Assembly (NCBI GenBank): GCA_946486375.1
Contig: CAMLTW010000013.1
Location: forward strand, 1 to 61,101
Origin: an uncultured Rikenellaceae bacterium
Lineage (GTDB): Bacteria; Bacteroidota; Bacteroidia; Bacteroidales; Rikenellaceae
Length of the DNA: 61,101 nucleotides
Direction of reading: 5' to 3'
Part shown: one piece after another, positions 8,523 to 16,508 of the stretch
How positions within the stretch are numbered: position 1 is the stretch's first letter
How the letters are laid out: every line of letters begins with the position of its first letter
Made by a program: the position numbers and the translations under genes
The notes under the pieces: generated by a model
What the model was told of the DNA's origin: nothing
What the model saw: the letters and a program-made list of their open reading frames with translations, nothing else
The model's database searches: none

Positions 8523-9281
8523 TCACAGGCGGACGGACGGATCGTTCCAGATGTTCCAGGCCGCTTCCGCCTGACCCACGAGCATCCGGTAACCGTTCTT
8601 GACGGCGGCTCCCCGGATTCGTCCCCGGTGCAGGAATTCCGTTTCGGCCGGATTGTAGACCAGATCGACCAGAAAATGATGTTTCCCGATGCCCCCGTAA
8701 GGAATGTCCGGAGCCGATCCGACATCGGGAAACGTCCCCAGCGGCGTGGTATTCACGATCAATCGGTACTGTCCGATGATTTCTTCGGTCAAATCTTCGT
8801 AGGAAAACACGTTTCCCGATCCCCGGCGCGAGACGAGCCGGTAGCGGATACCGAGCTTTTCCAATACGTATCGGACCGCTCTGGATGCGCCCCCGGTGCC
8901 CAGCACCAAAGCGTCCGGGCGTTCGGCGCCCAGCATTTCCAGCAGCGACTGGCGGAATCCGGCGGCATCGGTGTTGTATCCTTTCATCCGTATGCCGTCG
9001 GGCGTGCGGATGATCCGCACCGTGTTGACTGCTCCGATGGCCGCCGCTTCAGCGTCTGTTTCGGCCAGATACGGGATGACCTGTTGTTTGTAAGGAATGG
9101 TGACGTTGAATCCCTGCAAATCCGGATATGCTTCCGGCAGGGTTTTTACCTCCTCGATCCGCTCCAGCGGAAAATTTTCATACCGGCAGTCCGGGATGCC
9201 TTCCGTCCGGAATTTATCCGTAAAGTAGGCCCGGGAAAAAGAGTGTCCCAAGGGGTAGCCGATCAGTCCGAACCGTTTCAT
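8523..9281 (-). CDS. aroE: Shikimate dehydrogenase
   Basis: A 252-residue enzyme reducing 3-dehydroshikimate to shikimate with NADPH, the fourth step of the chorismate pathway. The N-terminal substrate domain has GYPLGHSFS (residues 8-16, shikimate-binding serines) and NVTIPYKQQV with catalytic Lys65. The Rossmann domain carries VLGTGGASRAV at about 126-136. GYNTDAAGF provides the second catalytic aspartate. It is about 20 residues shorter than E. coli AroE, as is common in Bacteroidota. Its ATG overlaps the stop of the upstream membrane-protein gene by one base (TGATG), so the two are translationally coupled. Confidence 0.95.
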   Translation of the reverse strand: MKRFGLIGYPLGHSFSRAYFTDKFRTEGIPDCRYENFPLERIEEVKTLPEAYPDLQGFNVTIPYKQQVIPYLAETDAEAAAIGAVNTVRIIRTPDGIRMKGYNTDAAGFRQSLLEMLGAERPDALVLGTGGASRAVRYVLEKLGIRYRLVSRRGSGNVFSYEDLTEEIIGQYRLIVNTTPLGTFPDVGSAPDIPYGGIGKHHFLVDLVYNPAETEFLHRGRIRGAAVKNGYRMLVGQAEAAWNIWNDPSVRL

Positions 9282-9889
9282 CAGAACAGGTATTTGACGG
9301 CCACGAAACTTCCGACGAGCAGCACCGTGAAAGCGATGGCCAGCAGGTTGAAATATTTGTCGATGAACGTTTTGATCGGCGGCCCGTATTTCCAGATCAG
9401 CCAGGCGAACAGGAAAAAGCGCATGCCCCGGCTGACGATGGAAGCCACGAGGAACATCACGAAATTGATGTGAAACACGCCGGCCGTGATGGTGATGAGC
9501 TTATAGGGGATGGGCGTGAAACCCGCCGTGAAGACCACCCAGAAATTGTACTGGTTGTACAGGTCCTGAACCGTCCGATACTGTTCGACCGTGAAGACGT
9601 GCCGGAAAAAGAACTGTGCGAATCCGGTGAAGCCCCCGTCCGACGTGAGCCAGACGAAGTCGCCGATCAGGTACCCCGCAATGGCTCCCAGCACCGAACC
9701 CGCCGTGCATACCAGCGCATACCGGAACGAACGGGTCGGGACGGCCAGACAGCAGGCGATCAGCAGGATGTCCGGCGGAATGGGGAAAAAGCTCGATTCG
9801 GCAAAGGCTAGCAGAAACAGGGCCAGTACGCCCCATTTGGTTTCCGCCCAGTGCAATATCCAGTGATAGGTGCTTTTGAGTGACGCCAT
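9281..9889 (-). CDS. YqaA/DedA-family (VTT domain) membrane protein
   Basis: A 202-residue inner-membrane protein of the DedA/SNARE-associated superfamily. Relatives act in membrane lipid or proton-linked homeostasis; the substrate is not known for this branch. The family signature is seen in the re-entrant segments FAESSFFPIPPDILL and FTAGFTPIPYKLITITAG, which both contain the F/P-x-P motif of half-helices, separated by GAIAGYLIGD. About five hydrophobic segments are visible, ending with a final helix at the C-terminus. It is the first gene of a two-gene unit with aroE; the coupling looks positional rather than functional. Confidence 0.88.
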   Translation of the reverse strand: MASLKSTYHWILHWAETKWGVLALFLLAFAESSFFPIPPDILLIACCLAVPTRSFRYALVCTAGSVLGAIAGYLIGDFVWLTSDGGFTGFAQFFFRHVFTVEQYRTVQDLYNQYNFWVVFTAGFTPIPYKLITITAGVFHINFVMFLVASIVSRGMRFFLFAWLIWKYGPPIKTFIDKYFNLLAIAFTVLLVGSFVAVKYLF

Positions 9890-9910
9890 CGGAATTCCGT
9901 TTTACGGTCG

Positions 9911-9918
9911 CAAACTTA
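9911..9918 (-). promoter_or_regulatory. Promoter -7 element of the dedA-aroE unit
   Basis: TAAGTTTG on the minus strand matches TAnnTTTG, 22 bases upstream of the membrane-protein start. The -33 is weak. Confidence 0.55.
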
Positions 9919-10000
9919 CGGAATTTAACGAAAAGTCCGGGATAAATTCACGTTAATTTTACATTAACCGTCCGGCGCCTTCCGTCTCCGTCCGGAACGG

Positions 10001-10033
10001 AAAAAGCGTTGCCGGGCTCGCCTGCGACGCTTT
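10001..10033 (-). terminator. Probable terminator of porX
   Basis: On the minus strand, AAAGCGT and ACGCTTT pair across a GC-rich loop and are followed by a run of five T, about 27 bases after the porX stop. Confidence 0.55.
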
Positions 10034-10059
10034 CTGTTTTCCGGGAACATCCGGCTCCG

Positions 10060-11613
10060 TTATTTCGGATTGAGGACGATGAACGGTACGATCATCTCTT
10101 CCATCGAGATGCCCCCGTGCTGGAACGTGTTTTTGTAGTACCGGACATAATGGTTGTAGTTGTTCGGATACACCAGGAAGTCCCGGTTGTAGGCGAATAC
10201 ATAGGTGGAGGTGAGGTTGGATTTGGGCAGGTGGATGCGTTCCGGCTTCGTGACTTCGAAAACCTCCCGGCTGTTATAGTTCAGGCTGCGCCCCGTCTTG
10301 TAGCGCAGGTTGGAGGATGTTTCCCGGTCGCCCTGGATCCGGATGGGATTTTCCACGCGGATGGTGCCGTGATCGGAAGTGATGATGATCCGGTGCCCTT
10401 TTTCTCCCACCATGCGCATGATTTCGTACAGGTCGGAATGCTCGAACCACGATCGGGTGAGCGACCGGAAAGCCGCTTCGTTTTCGGCCAGTTCCCGGAT
10501 GATTTCCGTTTCGGTACGGGCATGGGAAAGGATGTCGAGGAAGTTGTAGACGATGACCGAAAAATCGGCGTTGTAAACCCGGTTGATGTTGTCGATCAGT
10601 TTTTTACCTGCTTCCGGCCGCACGATTTTCTCAAAAAACAGCTTTTGATTCTTGCCGTATGTCTGCATCTGCCGCCGCAGGAATTCTTCCTCGTACATGT
10701 TCTTGCCGCCTTCCTCGTTGTCGTTGAGCCACAGGTTCGGCATCAGCTTGTCGATGGCCAGCGGCATCAGCCCGGCGAAAATAGCGTTCCGCGCATACTG
10801 CGTTGCGGTGGGCAGAATGCTGCAATAGAATTCTTCCTTTTCCACTTCGAACAGCGGATTCAGGATGGGGGCGATCATCTTCCACTGGTCGTACCGGAAA
10901 TTGTCGATCAGCAGCAGGGTGGTTTTCCGGTTGTCGTCCACGATGGGAAAGACTTTCGTTTTCATCAGGTTGTGCGACAGCACGGGTTTGTCCGGAGTAT
11001 TGCCGTCAAACCAGGATTCGTAATGGTTGCGGATGAATTTGGCGAACTGATTGTTGGCTTCGTCGAACTGGTAGGCGAGAATTTCCTTCACCCCCCGGTC
11101 GTCCGATTCGTTGAGCTGGATTTCCCAGTTGACCAGTTTCCGGTAGAGTCCGATCCAATCGTCGAACGTGCGGGCTTCGGAAACCGAGGTGCTGATAACC
11201 CCGAATTCCGAACGGTAATCGGCCGTGGTCTTTTCAGTCACCAGCTGTTGTTGGTGCACGTTCTTTTTGATGGAAAGAAGCACCTGGTTCGGATTCACCG
11301 GCTTGATCAGGTAGTCGGCGATGTTCGATCCCACCGCTTTGTCCATGATGTTTTCCTCTTCGCTTTTGGTCACCATGATGACGGGTACCATGGGACGCAC
11401 TTCCTTGATTTTCGGAAGGGTTTCGAGTCCGGTCATCCCGGGCATCATTTCGTCCAGGATGATCAGGTCGAAGGGTTTGGAGCGGACGGTTTCCACGGCG
11501 TCGTAGCCGTTATTGGACGTTTCCACGTCGTATCCCTTGTTCTGGAGGAACAGGATATGGGGTTTCAGCAGTTCGATTTCGTCGTCCACCCACAGTATTT
11601 TTACATTGCTCAT
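10060..11613 (-). CDS. porX: PorX-type response regulator with PglZ/alkaline-phosphatase-fold effector domain
   Basis: A 517-residue response regulator. Residues 1-120 are a receiver domain with ILWVDDE at 6-12, the phospho-acceptor D54 in LIILDEMMPG, and K104 in DYLIKPVN. After a helical linker, the C-terminal half is a PglZ-like metal-dependent phosphatase fold: LLLIDNFRYDQWK and IIITSDHG carry metal ligands, and TATQYARNAIF holds the probable threonine nucleophile. In Porphyromonas and Flavobacterium the protein works with the kinase PorY and a sigma factor to control the type IX secretion system and has nucleotide-phosphodiesterase activity. No porY or secretion genes are adjacent, so it is an orphan here. 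Confidence 0.93.
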   Translation of the reverse strand: MSNVKILWVDDEIELLKPHILFLQNKGYDVETSNNGYDAVETVRSKPFDLIILDEMMPGMTGLETLPKIKEVRPMVPVIMVTKSEEENIMDKAVGSNIADYLIKPVNPNQVLLSIKKNVHQQQLVTEKTTADYRSEFGVISTSVSEARTFDDWIGLYRKLVNWEIQLNESDDRGVKEILAYQFDEANNQFAKFIRNHYESWFDGNTPDKPVLSHNLMKTKVFPIVDDNRKTTLLLIDNFRYDQWKMIAPILNPLFEVEKEEFYCSILPTATQYARNAIFAGLMPLAIDKLMPNLWLNDNEEGGKNMYEEEFLRRQMQTYGKNQKLFFEKIVRPEAGKKLIDNINRVYNADFSVIVYNFLDILSHARTETEIIRELAENEAAFRSLTRSWFEHSDLYEIMRMVGEKGHRIIITSDHGTIRVENPIRIQGDRETSSNLRYKTGRSLNYNSREVFEVTKPERIHLPKSNLTSTYVFAYNRDFLVYPNNYNHYVRYYKNTFQHGGISMEEMIVPFIVLNPK

Positions 11614-11683
11614 AATCCTTTCGTTAGGTTATTGCCTTCCATCGGATAGCGAAGATAGCTATAATATTACAAACGTACCAAAC

Positions 11684-11714
11684 GTTGGAATGTTATATTA
11701 AAACTTTACCTTTG
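11684..11714 (+). promoter_or_regulatory. Promoter of the M23 peptidase-ispD run
   Basis: TTG (11685-11687), a 19-base spacer and TACCTTTG (11707-11714) match the Bacteroidota consensus and end 18 bases before the peptidase start. A weaker divergent element (TATCTTCG on the minus strand, about 11649-11656) could serve porX. Confidence 0.72.
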
Positions 11715-11732
11715 CATGTAAATTCGAAGCAA

Positions 11733-13034
11733 ATGGGCAAAAAACGAAACATAATCATTCTTTTTTCCGTTCTTTTCGTGGCATTGATCCTGGCGGCCGT
11801 CCTGCGTAAAATCAGCCGCGATACGCACGGGATGACCGAAGAGGAGATGACCCGGGAGGAAAACATCCGTTATGGCATCGATGTGAACGGTTACCGCATG
11901 ACGGAAGACGTGATCCGCCCCGGAGAGAACCTGTCCGGGATTCTGGCTCGTTTCGGAGTTTCCGCCCGGACGGTCGATTCCCTGGTGCGGTGTACGGAAG
12001 GCGTTTTCGATCTTCGTTCCATCCGGGCCGGGCAGCAGTACAAGGCCTTTTTGTCTCCCGATACAGTCAAGCAAAGACTCTGCCATTTCGTTTATGAGCG
12101 GAATAGGGTGGATTACGTGGTTTTTTCCTTCGGAGATTCCATCGCCGTCCGTACCGACAGCAAGGAAGTACGGCGGAAGCGGTGCGTGGCCGGGGCCACG
12201 ATCGAAAGTTCGCTGTGGAACGCCATGGTGGCCAATGATCTGAGTCCGGCACTGGCGATGAATCTGTCGGATATATATGCCTGGACGATCGACTTTTTCG
12301 GTTTGCAGCCGGGGGATCGTTTCCAGGTAATCTATGACGAGGAATATGTCGATACGATGAGCATCGGCGTGGGACGGATCTGGGGCGCGTGGTTCGAGAG
12401 CGGCGGCAAGCGGTTTTACGCCGTTCCGTTCGAGCAGGACGGGAAGATCAGCTATTGGGACGAACAGGGAAACAGCCTTCGGAAGAACCTGCTGAAGGCG
12501 CCGCTGAAGTTTTCGCGCATTTCTTCCCGGTTTTCCAATTCCCGCCTCCATCCGGTGCTGAAAATACGCCGGCCTCATCACGGAGTCGACTATGCGGCTC
12601 CGTCGGGGACGCCGGTGCATGCGGTAGCCGACGGTGTGGTGATTGCCAAGGGATACAGCGGCGGCGGCGGGAATACGGTGAAGATCCGCCATTCGCGGGG
12701 ACTGGTGACCGGTTACCTCCATTTGAGGGGATATGCCAAAGGGCTGGCCGTGGGCAAACGGGTGAGTCAGGGGCAGTTGATCGGTTACGTAGGAGCTACC
12801 GGATTGGCTACCGGGCCTCATCTCGATTTCCGGATCTGGCGGAACGGACAGCCGATCGACCCATTGAAAGTACCTTCGGAGCCTGCAGAGCCTATTTCGG
12901 AGGCGAATCGGGCACAATTTATGAAAGTGAAAGAATTGGTTTTCGCAGGGCTGGACGGAACGATTCCGGCCGACAGCATCGCTCTTGCTCCTTTTTTTGC
13001 GGCGAAATCCGCCGGCGCGGATTCGCTTCGGTAG
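11733..13034 (+). CDS. M23-family peptidase (LytM-like), membrane-anchored
   Basis: A 433-residue cell-envelope protein. Residues about 7-25 form an N-terminal membrane anchor or uncleaved signal. A region rich in beta strands follows (GENLSGILARFGVS resembles the LysM-like/OapA domain preceding M23 in MepM relatives). The C-terminal 120 residues are an M23 domain: H282-x3-D286 in HHGVDYAAPSGTPVHAVADG, then YLHLRGYA, then GPHLDFRIW. The usual second HxH motif reads H363-L-D365, so one zinc ligand is Asp rather than His. Members cut peptidoglycan cross-links or act as inactive LytM scaffolds. It heads a closely spaced run of genes. Confidence 0.9.
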   Translation: MGKKRNIIILFSVLFVALILAAVLRKISRDTHGMTEEEMTREENIRYGIDVNGYRMTEDVIRPGENLSGILARFGVSARTVDSLVRCTEGVFDLRSIRAGQQYKAFLSPDTVKQRLCHFVYERNRVDYVVFSFGDSIAVRTDSKEVRRKRCVAGATIESSLWNAMVANDLSPALAMNLSDIYAWTIDFFGLQPGDRFQVIYDEEYVDTMSIGVGRIWGAWFESGGKRFYAVPFEQDGKISYWDEQGNSLRKNLLKAPLKFSRISSRFSNSRLHPVLKIRRPHHGVDYAAPSGTPVHAVADGVVIAKGYSGGGGNTVKIRHSRGLVTGYLHLRGYAKGLAVGKRVSQGQLIGYVGATGLATGPHLDFRIWRNGQPIDPLKVPSEPAEPISEANRAQFMKVKELVFAGLDGTIPADSIALAPFFAAKSAGADSLR

Positions 13035-13080
13035 GGAATTTGCAGTTGGGGGCGTCTGTTGCGCAAAAAGGACGGATGGT

Positions 13081-13536
13081 ATGGAAGGATGCGTTTTGCC
13101 TGACGACAGGATCACGGAGTTTCTCCAAAAACACCATGTATTGACGCTTGCCACTTCGGTCGGGAAAGAACCTTATTGCGCCAATCTGTTTTATGCCTGG
13201 GGACGGGAGCGGGGAATGTTCGTGTTTACTTCCGCTTCGGATACCCGTCATGCGACGGAAGCGGCCCTCAATCCGGTGGTCGCCGGCAGCGTGGTGCTGG
13301 AAACCCGGACGGTGGGAATGGTGCGCGGCGTTCAGTTCCAGGGAAAGATGTTCCGGCCGGAAGGGGAGATACGGGAGTATGCCCGGAAACGGTATCTGAA
13401 AAGATTTCCCTATGCGGCTGCAATGGAACTGGATTTGTGGGCGGTGGAACCTTTTTACATCAAAATGACGGATAACCGGCTGGGATTCGGGAAAAAGATC
13501 ATATGGAAGAAAGAGAGCGACATATCGAAGCCCTGA
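13081..13536 (+). CDS. Pyridoxamine 5'-phosphate oxidase-like (YhbP-type) protein
   Basis: A 151-residue protein with a split beta-barrel flavin-binding fold. LQKHHVLTLATSVGKEPYCANLFYAW is the typical first two strands; MFVFTSASDTRHATEAALNPVVAGSVV is the central part in which the dipeptide TR/H contacts flavin phosphate. It resembles E. coli YhbP. The substrate is unknown; such proteins bind FMN, F420 or haem. The start at 13081 fits the family's N-terminus. Its last 34 bases overlap the next gene, indicating one transcript with the peptidase upstream. Confidence 0.8.
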   Translation: MEGCVLPDDRITEFLQKHHVLTLATSVGKEPYCANLFYAWGRERGMFVFTSASDTRHATEAALNPVVAGSVVLETRTVGMVRGVQFQGKMFRPEGEIREYARKRYLKRFPYAAAMELDLWAVEPFYIKMTDNRLGFGKKIIWKKESDISKP

Positions 13537-14567
13537 AAGGGATGCAGGTAGCCGTAACGGGCGCTACCGGAATGCTCGGTTCGGAGCTGATCCGGCAGTT
13601 GCTTCCGTATGGGCCGCATATCAGGCTCGTGGTGCGCAATGCGGGACGCTTGGCCGCGCTGTACGGTTACCTGGGAGCTACTCCTCCGTTCCGGATCGTC
13701 GAGACTTCCCTGACCAATCCGGTGGAACTGGCAGAGGCACTGAAGGGAGTCGACATCGTGTTCAACTGCGCGGCCCGGGTTTCCTTCCGGTTCGATGAAG
13801 TCGAAGAGATTATTCGTGTAAATACGGGTATCGCTCATCATGTGGTCAACGCCTGTCTGGAAGTGGGGACGGGGAAACTGGTGCATGTCAGTTCCATCGC
13901 CGCTCTGGGCGAACCGGACGAAACGGGACTCATCACGGAAAAGTCCTTCCCCGAACATCTGGTGGGGAAGACCGGTTATGCCATGAGTAAATATTACTCC
14001 GAAAACGAAGTGTGGCGGGGCATGAAGCGGGGGCTGAAAGCGGTGATCGTCAATCCCGCCGTGATTCTGGGCCCCGGCGACTGGAACGGATACGGAAGCG
14101 CCGCCCTGTTCGCGGCTTTTGCACGGGGAATACCCTTTTATACGTCCGGGGTGACCGGATACGTAGACGTGCGGGACGTGGCCCGGGCGATGATACTGCT
14201 TTCCGTTGCGCCGGAGGCGGACGGGAACCGTTACATTCTTTCCGCCGGGAATTTTTCTTACCGGGAACTCATGTCGCGGGTAGCCGCCAGCGTGGGCAAA
14301 CCGGCCCCGCGGATAGAAGCGGGGGAGCAGACGATGAACATGCTCGGATTCGTATCCTGGGCCTGGGCGAAACTTCGCGGGAAAAGGAGCAACATCACGC
14401 CGGGAATCATCCGGTCGGCCCTCGAAAAGAACTATTATAACGGAGAAGCCGTGCGGGAGGCGATCGAATTCAATTACCTTCCGATGGAAGAAACGATACG
14501 TTACATGGCGGCGCATTATCTCGAACACAAAGAACGGAAGAAACAATGGGCGACGATACGGGTGTGA
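13503..14567 (+). CDS. NAD-dependent epimerase/dehydratase-family (extended SDR) protein
   Basis: A 354-residue extended short-chain dehydrogenase/reductase. The Rossmann glycine motif VAVTGATGMLG lies at residues 16-26; the catalytic pair is in YAMSKYYSE (YxxxK) and VHVSSIAALG provides the serine. GPGDWNGYGSAALFAAFARG is the nucleotide-sugar or sterol-type C-terminal segment. Relatives reduce or epimerise sugar nucleotides, dihydroflavonols or 3-beta-hydroxysteroids; the substrate cannot be assigned. The ATG at 13503 overlaps the previous gene by 34 bases; a start at 13542, just before the glycine motif, is a real alternative. It overlaps ispD by 22 bases. Confidence 0.85.
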   Translation: MEERERHIEALKGMQVAVTGATGMLGSELIRQLLPYGPHIRLVVRNAGRLAALYGYLGATPPFRIVETSLTNPVELAEALKGVDIVFNCAARVSFRFDEVEEIIRVNTGIAHHVVNACLEVGTGKLVHVSSIAALGEPDETGLITEKSFPEHLVGKTGYAMSKYYSENEVWRGMKRGLKAVIVNPAVILGPGDWNGYGSAALFAAFARGIPFYTSGVTGYVDVRDVARAMILLSVAPEADGNRYILSAGNFSYRELMSRVAASVGKPAPRIEAGEQTMNMLGFVSWAWAKLRGKRSNITPGIIRSALEKNYYNGEAVREAIEFNYLPMEETIRYMAAHYLEHKERKKQWATIRV

Positions 14568-15268
14568 TCGTAGTGGCCGGCGGGAGCGGCCGGCGGATGG
14601 GAACGACCGTTCCCAAACAATTTCTCGAATTGTGCGGCCGGCCGGTGTTGATGCACACGGTCGAACGTTTCCGCAGCGCTTTACCGGAAGCGAAGATCGT
14701 GGTCGTGTTGCCGGAAACGGAGATTTCCCGTTGGCGGGAATTGTGTGAAAAACATAATTTCGGAGTGGAACACACGGTGGAGAAAGGAGGGGAGACCCGG
14801 TTCCATTCGGTGCGCAACGGGTTGCGGCATCTTTCCGCTTGCGAGTATGTGGGGGTACAGGACGGGGTGCGGCCGCTCGTGTCGCGGACGGTGATCCTGT
14901 CGGCCCTGAACTCGGCCCAGGAGTACGGGGCGGCCGTGCCGGTCGTAGCGGTGACGGATTCTTTGCGTGAAATCGTTTCCGTTCCGGAAAATTCGACTTC
15001 GGAACCAGCGGCGAGCCGCATTGCGGATCGGACGATTTTCCGGGCTGTACAGACTCCCCAGTTTTTCCGGGGGAAAATGCTGCGCACGGCTTATGAAACG
15101 GCGTACCGCCCGTCTTTTACGGACGATGCAAGCGTCGTGGAAGCGGCGGGGTACCGCGTGGCCCTTTCCGAAGGCGATTCCCGGAACATCAAAATCACGG
15201 CTCCCGCCGATCTGATCATCGCGGAAGCCTTGTTGAGGGCGGAAGAAAACGCAACGAAAATACGGTGA
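14546..15268 (+). CDS. ispD: 2-C-methyl-D-erythritol 4-phosphate cytidylyltransferase
   Basis: A 240-residue enzyme that adds CMP to methylerythritol phosphate in the MEP route to isoprenoids. The nucleotide-binding motif VVAGGSGRRMGTTVPKQFLE sits at the N-terminus with the catalytic Arg and Lys. VGVQDGVRPLVS (the family's HDAARP equivalent, with V-Q-D-G-V-R-P) and TVDL-like later segments follow, and FTDDASVVEAAGYRVAL is the conserved C-terminal block. It overlaps the SDR gene and is the last gene of the run from 11733. Confidence 0.93.
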   Translation: MGDDTGVIVVAGGSGRRMGTTVPKQFLELCGRPVLMHTVERFRSALPEAKIVVVLPETEISRWRELCEKHNFGVEHTVEKGGETRFHSVRNGLRHLSACEYVGVQDGVRPLVSRTVILSALNSAQEYGAAVPVVAVTDSLREIVSVPENSTSEPAASRIADRTIFRAVQTPQFFRGKMLRTAYETAYRPSFTDDASVVEAAGYRVALSEGDSRNIKITAPADLIIAEALLRAEENATKIR

Positions 15269-15338
15269 ACCCTTTGCTGCGTCTTCGGGCTTTTTCTTTT
15301 GAAAGGGTGAAACCGTACGACAGCAAATCCTTACCCGG

Positions 15339-16502
15339 TCAAAACTCGTCCGAAAAAATTTCCCGCGTCATTTCCCGTAGGTTATAGTTGGAGGACATGG
15401 AACGCCCGTAGGCTCCCGCGGAAAGGATCGTCAGCAGATCGCCCCGGCGGGTTTCGGGCAGTTCGAGATCGTGAGCGAAAACGTCGGACGACTCGCAAAC
15501 GGGGCCGGCCACCGTATAACACATCCTTTTCTCGGTATCGTTCGCCGTCAGATTTTCGATCCGGTGCCGGGCCTGATAGAGCGCCGGACGGATCAGATCG
15601 GTCATGCCCGCATCCACCAATGCGATTCGTTTCCCTCCCGCCGTGGTTTTGGTGAACAGCACCCGCGTCAACAGTTCTCCGCACTGGGCCACCAGCGAGC
15701 GTCCCAACTCGAAATGCAGCGTTTGCCCCGGACGCAGTTCGAGGTTGCGGTGGAATGTCCGGAAATAGCCTTCGAAATCGGGAATCGGTTCCGAAACCGG
15801 ATCGTCGTAATCGATGCCCAGTCCTCCTCCTACGTTGATGTGGGAAAGGCGCACTCCAAGTCCGTCGAACCACTTTTGCAGCCGGTTCACTTTCCGGCTG
15901 AGCGCTTCGAACACGCTGAAGTCCCGAATCTGCGACCCCACATGGAAATGAAGTCCGACGATTTCCAGCCGCCGGAGCCGTGCCGTCTGCCGGATCGCTT
16001 CCTCCGCTTCCCCGTAGGGAATGCCGAACTTATTGTCCGCCTTGCCCGTCGAAATATATTTGTGGGTCATGGGGTCTACGTCGGGATTGAGCCGCAGGGC
16101 GATCCTCGCTTTCCGGCCCGCCCGTTCCGCCAGCGCGTCGATGACCTCCAGTTCTTCCAGCGACTCGCAGTTGAAGGAGAAAATGTCCTGTTCCAGCGCG
16201 TAGCGGATTTCGTCATCGCTTTTCGCCACGCCAGCAAAAACGATGTCCTGCGGAGAAATGCCCGCTTCGATGGCCGCTCTGACTTCATTTCCGCTCACGC
16301 AATCAGCTCCCAGTCCGTACCGTTTCATTTCGGTCAGTATCCGGGGATGGAAATTGGCCTTGAGGGCATAGTGCACCCGGTAACCATACCGCTCGGCTTC
16401 CCGGGTCGCCCGTTCCAGCGTGGCCCTCAGCAAATCCATGTCGTAGAGGTAAAAGGGAGTGGGCAGGTCTTTCAGCTGCTCCGGATACCGTTTGCCGTTC
16501 AT
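15339..16502 (-). CDS. lysA: Diaminopimelate decarboxylase
   Basis: A 387-residue fold-III PLP enzyme converting meso-diaminopimelate to L-lysine, the last step of lysine synthesis. PLP attaches to Lys48 in HYALKANFHP. HFHVGSQIRD, NVGGGLGIDYDDP (phosphate-binding glycines), FELGRSLVAQCG and AGPVCESSDVFA (substrate cysteine from the partner subunit) appear in family order. It starts six bases after the stop of lysC, so the pair forms one operon covering the first and last enzymes of the lysine branch. Confidence 0.95.
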   Translation of the reverse strand: MNGKRYPEQLKDLPTPFYLYDMDLLRATLERATREAERYGYRVHYALKANFHPRILTEMKRYGLGADCVSGNEVRAAIEAGISPQDIVFAGVAKSDDEIRYALEQDIFSFNCESLEELEVIDALAERAGRKARIALRLNPDVDPMTHKYISTGKADNKFGIPYGEAEEAIRQTARLRRLEIVGLHFHVGSQIRDFSVFEALSRKVNRLQKWFDGLGVRLSHINVGGGLGIDYDDPVSEPIPDFEGYFRTFHRNLELRPGQTLHFELGRSLVAQCGELLTRVLFTKTTAGGKRIALVDAGMTDLIRPALYQARHRIENLTANDTEKRMCYTVAGPVCESSDVFAHDLELPETRRGDLLTILSAGAYGRSMSSNYNLREMTREIFSDEF

Positions 16503-16508
16503 ATTGCG

